Translations under genes and position numbers: made by a program
Part shown: positions 13,800 to 15,744 of the stretch, in pieces
How the letters are laid out: every line of letters begins with the position of its first letter
Numbering within the stretch: position 1 is the stretch's first letter
Assembly (NCBI GenBank): GCA_002480345.1
Contig: DLBY01000119.1
Span: 1 to 15,744, forward strand
Origin: Phycisphaerales bacterium UBA7812
Lineage (GTDB): Bacteria > Planctomycetota > Phycisphaerae > Phycisphaerales > UBA1924
Direction: 5' to 3'
DNA: 15,744 nucleotides
Notes under the pieces: generated by a model
Told to the model about the DNA's origin: nothing
Seen by the model: only the letters and a program-made list of their open reading frames with translations
Databases searched by the model: none

Positions 13800-15744
13800 T
13801 CACCCGCCGCACCCGGCGAGGAACTCGACGACGAAGGTGTTGATATCGGAGAGGTCGAGGACGCCGAACGGCGGGGCGAGATCGACCAGCGGGCTCTGGG
13901 CGAGGAAGAGGGAGGTGAACAGCGTGATGTCGGCGAGGTCGAGCACCCCGATCGGCGCCGCGACATCGGCCTTGCAGGTCACGGCGGCGATGACCTCCTG
14001 ATCCTCGTAGACGACGCGGAAGACGGCGCCCTCCGGGAGCGTCCCCTCGTAGATCAGGGTGCCGAATGTGCCGGTGATCGAGGGCGCCTCGATGATGGTG
14101 TACCGCGTCGGGCGGGGCGGGTCGAACCCGTCGACGGGGGTGAAGCGGAGCGTCCCGCCCTCGAGCGTGACGGGGACGGTGCTGTCGAGGGTATCGTTGG
14201 ATTCCTCGGCGTCCGCGTCGACGCTGTACTCGCTCGAGGCGGCGAGGGCGAAGGCCTGGCTCGTCCCGCTCTGGCGGATGCGGATCGTTTCGACAGCGCC
14301 GCCCCCCGGGTTGTTGCCCGGCGCGATGGTGCCTTCCACGCGGATATCCCCGATGAGGCGGCCCTTGCCGGTGACCGTCTGCCCCGCGCCGAGGGTGAGC
14401 GATTGGGCGTCGAGGTTGCCCAGCGTCGCGTCGGTGAAATCGGCGTTGGTCTCGGAGACGCCCAGGGCGATGGTCCCGGTGCCGTCGATGGTGACGGGGG
14501 CGGCGGCGAGGAGCGAGGTGGACCCGACCCCGGCGCTGCTGTTGATCGTGATCGCGCCGTTGTTGGTCAGGCCCCCGGCGAGGATCTCGGCGTTCGCGCC
14601 CGAGAGCAGGCCGAACGCGCCCAGGTTCGTGACGGCGTCGAGGCTCGAGTTGTCGAAGATGATCTCGACGCTCGCGTCGGGGGACGAATCGAGCGTGCCC
14701 CCGAGGACCTGGGCGTTGCGGAGCAGGAGCCTCCCCGCGTTGTCGGCGCGGATGACGCCTCCGCCGGTCTGGTCGACGGGTCCGGTGATCTGGAGGTCCT
14801 GCCCCGCGCGGTCCGCGGAGATGGTGCCGTTGTTGATCCAGTCGCCGTCGAGGAGGCCCTTTCCGGCGATGGTGTGCGTTCCCGCGTTGACGGCGCTGCT
14901 GCCCGCTTCGCAGACGATCTGGGCGTCGTTGAGGTCGGCGTTCGCGTCCCCGACATTCAGGCGGAGGGTGCCCGACCCGCGGAGCAGCACGGGGCCCCCG
15001 CTGATGAAGAGCGTCGTCGTGCTGACGCCTTGCTCGGTGTTGACGGTGAAGGTCCCGTTGTTGGTGAACTCGTCGAAGAGGGCGAGGTCGGCGCTGTTTC
15101 GGAGGCCCGCGTCGGCGTTGCTGACCACGCGGGTGAAGGTGTTGTTGTTGGTTCGCGCGAGAACAGCGCCCCCGGTGTCGGATTCCAGCGTCGCGTCGGT
15201 CACCTCGCAGGTGTCGAAGACCGCGAAGGCGCCGTTGGTGGCGCGGACGACGCCCCCGCCCGCGCCGTCGAGGGTGCCCGCGATGCGGAGGTCCTGGTTG
15301 GGGCGGTCCGCCTCGATCGTCCCGTCGAGGACGAAGTCGCCCGTGAGGCGGCCCTTCCCGGTAACGGTCTGTCCTGCGCCGAGGGTCGCGGTGACCCCGA
15401 GGGCGGTGACGATCTGCGCGTCGTTGAAATCGCCGTTCGCGTCGGAGACATTCAGGTCGATGACACCCGACCCGCTGATGGCGGTGTCGGCATCGAAACT
15501 GAGGAAGGTGTTGTTGATGCCGGGCTCGGTGTTCACCGTGATGGTGCCGTCGTTGACCATGCCGCCGGAACCGATCGCGAGGGTCCGGGCGCTGTTGATC
15601 GACAGGTCGCCCGTGTTCCGGAAGCCGGCGAGGACGGTCGCGGTCCCGTTGGTGACCGAGACGCGCCCGCCTGTATCGGTGACGGCGAGCCCGCCCTCGA
15701 TGAGGGCGTTGTCGGCGAGCCCCAAGACGGCGCCGTCGGTTGCG
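13800..15744 (-). CDS. Large repeat-containing surface protein with GC-type dockerin (5' truncated)
   Basis: The frame is open to the window edge with no convincing start, so at least 647 residues of a longer protein are seen. Numbering from the TTG at 15725, residues 57-475 hold about two and a half copies of a repeat of about 165 residues. Marker blocks recur: [ND]NG[TA][IF]T[VI]N at 58, 222 and 388, DLNVSDANGDFNDAQIV and its variants, AGQTVTGKGRL, and GTIEADRPNQDL or GTISADRAGQDL. The pattern of short hydrophobic strands with N, G and T turns suggests a beta-helix passenger. Residues about 500-583 resemble the end of autotransporter-like passengers. The end (584-641) is a GC-type dockerin with C584, two LDLxDI loops and C639. 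It is probably exported and surface-bound; ligand unknown. The gene lies 40 bases upstream of another dockerin gene. Confidence 0.87.
   Translation of the reverse strand, partial: ATDGAVLGLADNALIEGGLAVTDTGGRVSVTNGTATVLAGFRNTGDLSINSARTLAIGSGGMVNDGTITVNTEPGINNTFLSFDADTAISGSGVIDLNVSDANGDFNDAQIVTALGVTATLGAGQTVTGKGRLTGDFVLDGTIEADRPNQDLRIAGTLDGAGGGVVRATNGAFAVFDTCEVTDATLESDTGGAVLARTNNNTFTRVVSNADAGLRNSADLALFDEFTNNGTFTVNTEQGVSTTTLFISGGPVLLRGSGTLRLNVGDANADLNDAQIVCEAGSSAVNAGTHTIAGKGLLDGDWINNGTISADRAGQDLQITGPVDQTGGGVIRADNAGRLLLRNAQVLGGTLDSSPDASVEIIFDNSSLDAVTNLGAFGLLSGANAEILAGGLTNNGAITINSSAGVGSTSLLAAAPVTIDGTGTIALGVSETNADFTDATLGNLDAQSLTLGAGQTVTGKGRLIGDIRVEGTIAPGNNPGGGAVETIRIRQSGTSQAFALAASSEYSVDADAEESNDTLDSTVPVTLEGGTLRFTPVDGFDPPRPTRYTIIEAPSITGTFGTLIYEGTLPEGAVFRVVYEDQEVIAAVTCKADVAAPIGVLDLADITLFTSLFLAQSPLVDLAPPFGVLDLSDINTFVVEFLAGCGG
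14301..15557 (-). repeat. Tandem protein repeat of about 495 bases, two and a half copies
   Basis: Copy A about 15557-15066, copy B about 15065-14568, partial copy C about 14567-14301. The copies are diverged, but some segments stay close at DNA level, for example the AGQTVTGKGRL block near 14355-14400 and 15346-15390. The repeat is inside the dockerin surface protein gene. Confidence 0.75.

Noticed and set aside
1..15744. CRISPR arrays, tRNA or rRNA genes, insertion sequences, phage or defence genes
   Set aside because: No short direct repeats with regular spacers, no cloverleaf-like segments between genes, and no transposase, integrase or known defence protein in any supported reading frame.

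Overview
The window is gene-dense, high-GC bacterial chromosome. It most likely comes from the phylum Planctomycetota, class Phycisphaerae or a close relative. The evidence is two secreted proteins ending in GC-type dockerin domains (leucine/aspartate-rich duplicated loops closing with LAGC), HEAT-repeat lipoproteins of the planctomycete kind, and few Shine-Dalgarno sites. I see no rRNA, tRNA, CRISPR array, insertion sequence or prophage. No stretch over about 100 bases lacks a gene.

Region 1 (1 to about 3.9 kb) has lower GC (sample lines about 48-72%) and uses CGA for arginine heavily. It holds murA (+), overlapping tail to tail with a leftward group: a SpoU/TrmH-type RNA 2'-O-methyltransferase, an MCE (MlaD-like) protein, and the C-terminal third of an MlaF-like ABC ATPase. 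The ATPase and MCE protein belong to a lipid-trafficking ABC system of the cell envelope, but the expected permease (MlaE) is absent.

Region 2 (about 3.9 kb to the end) has higher GC (sample lines about 68-87%) and uses CGC/CGG arginine codons. Leftward come a two-helix membrane protein with an acidic tail, then a lipoprotein (HEAT) - dehydrogenase-like - GT4 glycosyltransferase group. A rightward lipoprotein of unknown function overlaps the HEAT lipoprotein at their 5' ends. Further leftward genes are a coiled-coil membrane protein, a cysteine desulfurase, a TetR regulator, yidD, rnpA, a beta-propeller-like dockerin protein, and a large repeat-containing dockerin protein cut by the window edge.

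The main points for a second look are: (a) the change in base and codon usage inside the ABC ATPase gene, with the missing permease, which suggests a chimeric contig or recombination junction; (b) a TAnnnT hexamer 5-6 nt before five start codons that lack a Shine-Dalgarno, suggesting leaderless transcripts; (c) a dehydrogenase-like protein that has lost its structural zinc cysteines and half of its catalytic zinc site. I did not find a convincing new defence or biosynthetic system.
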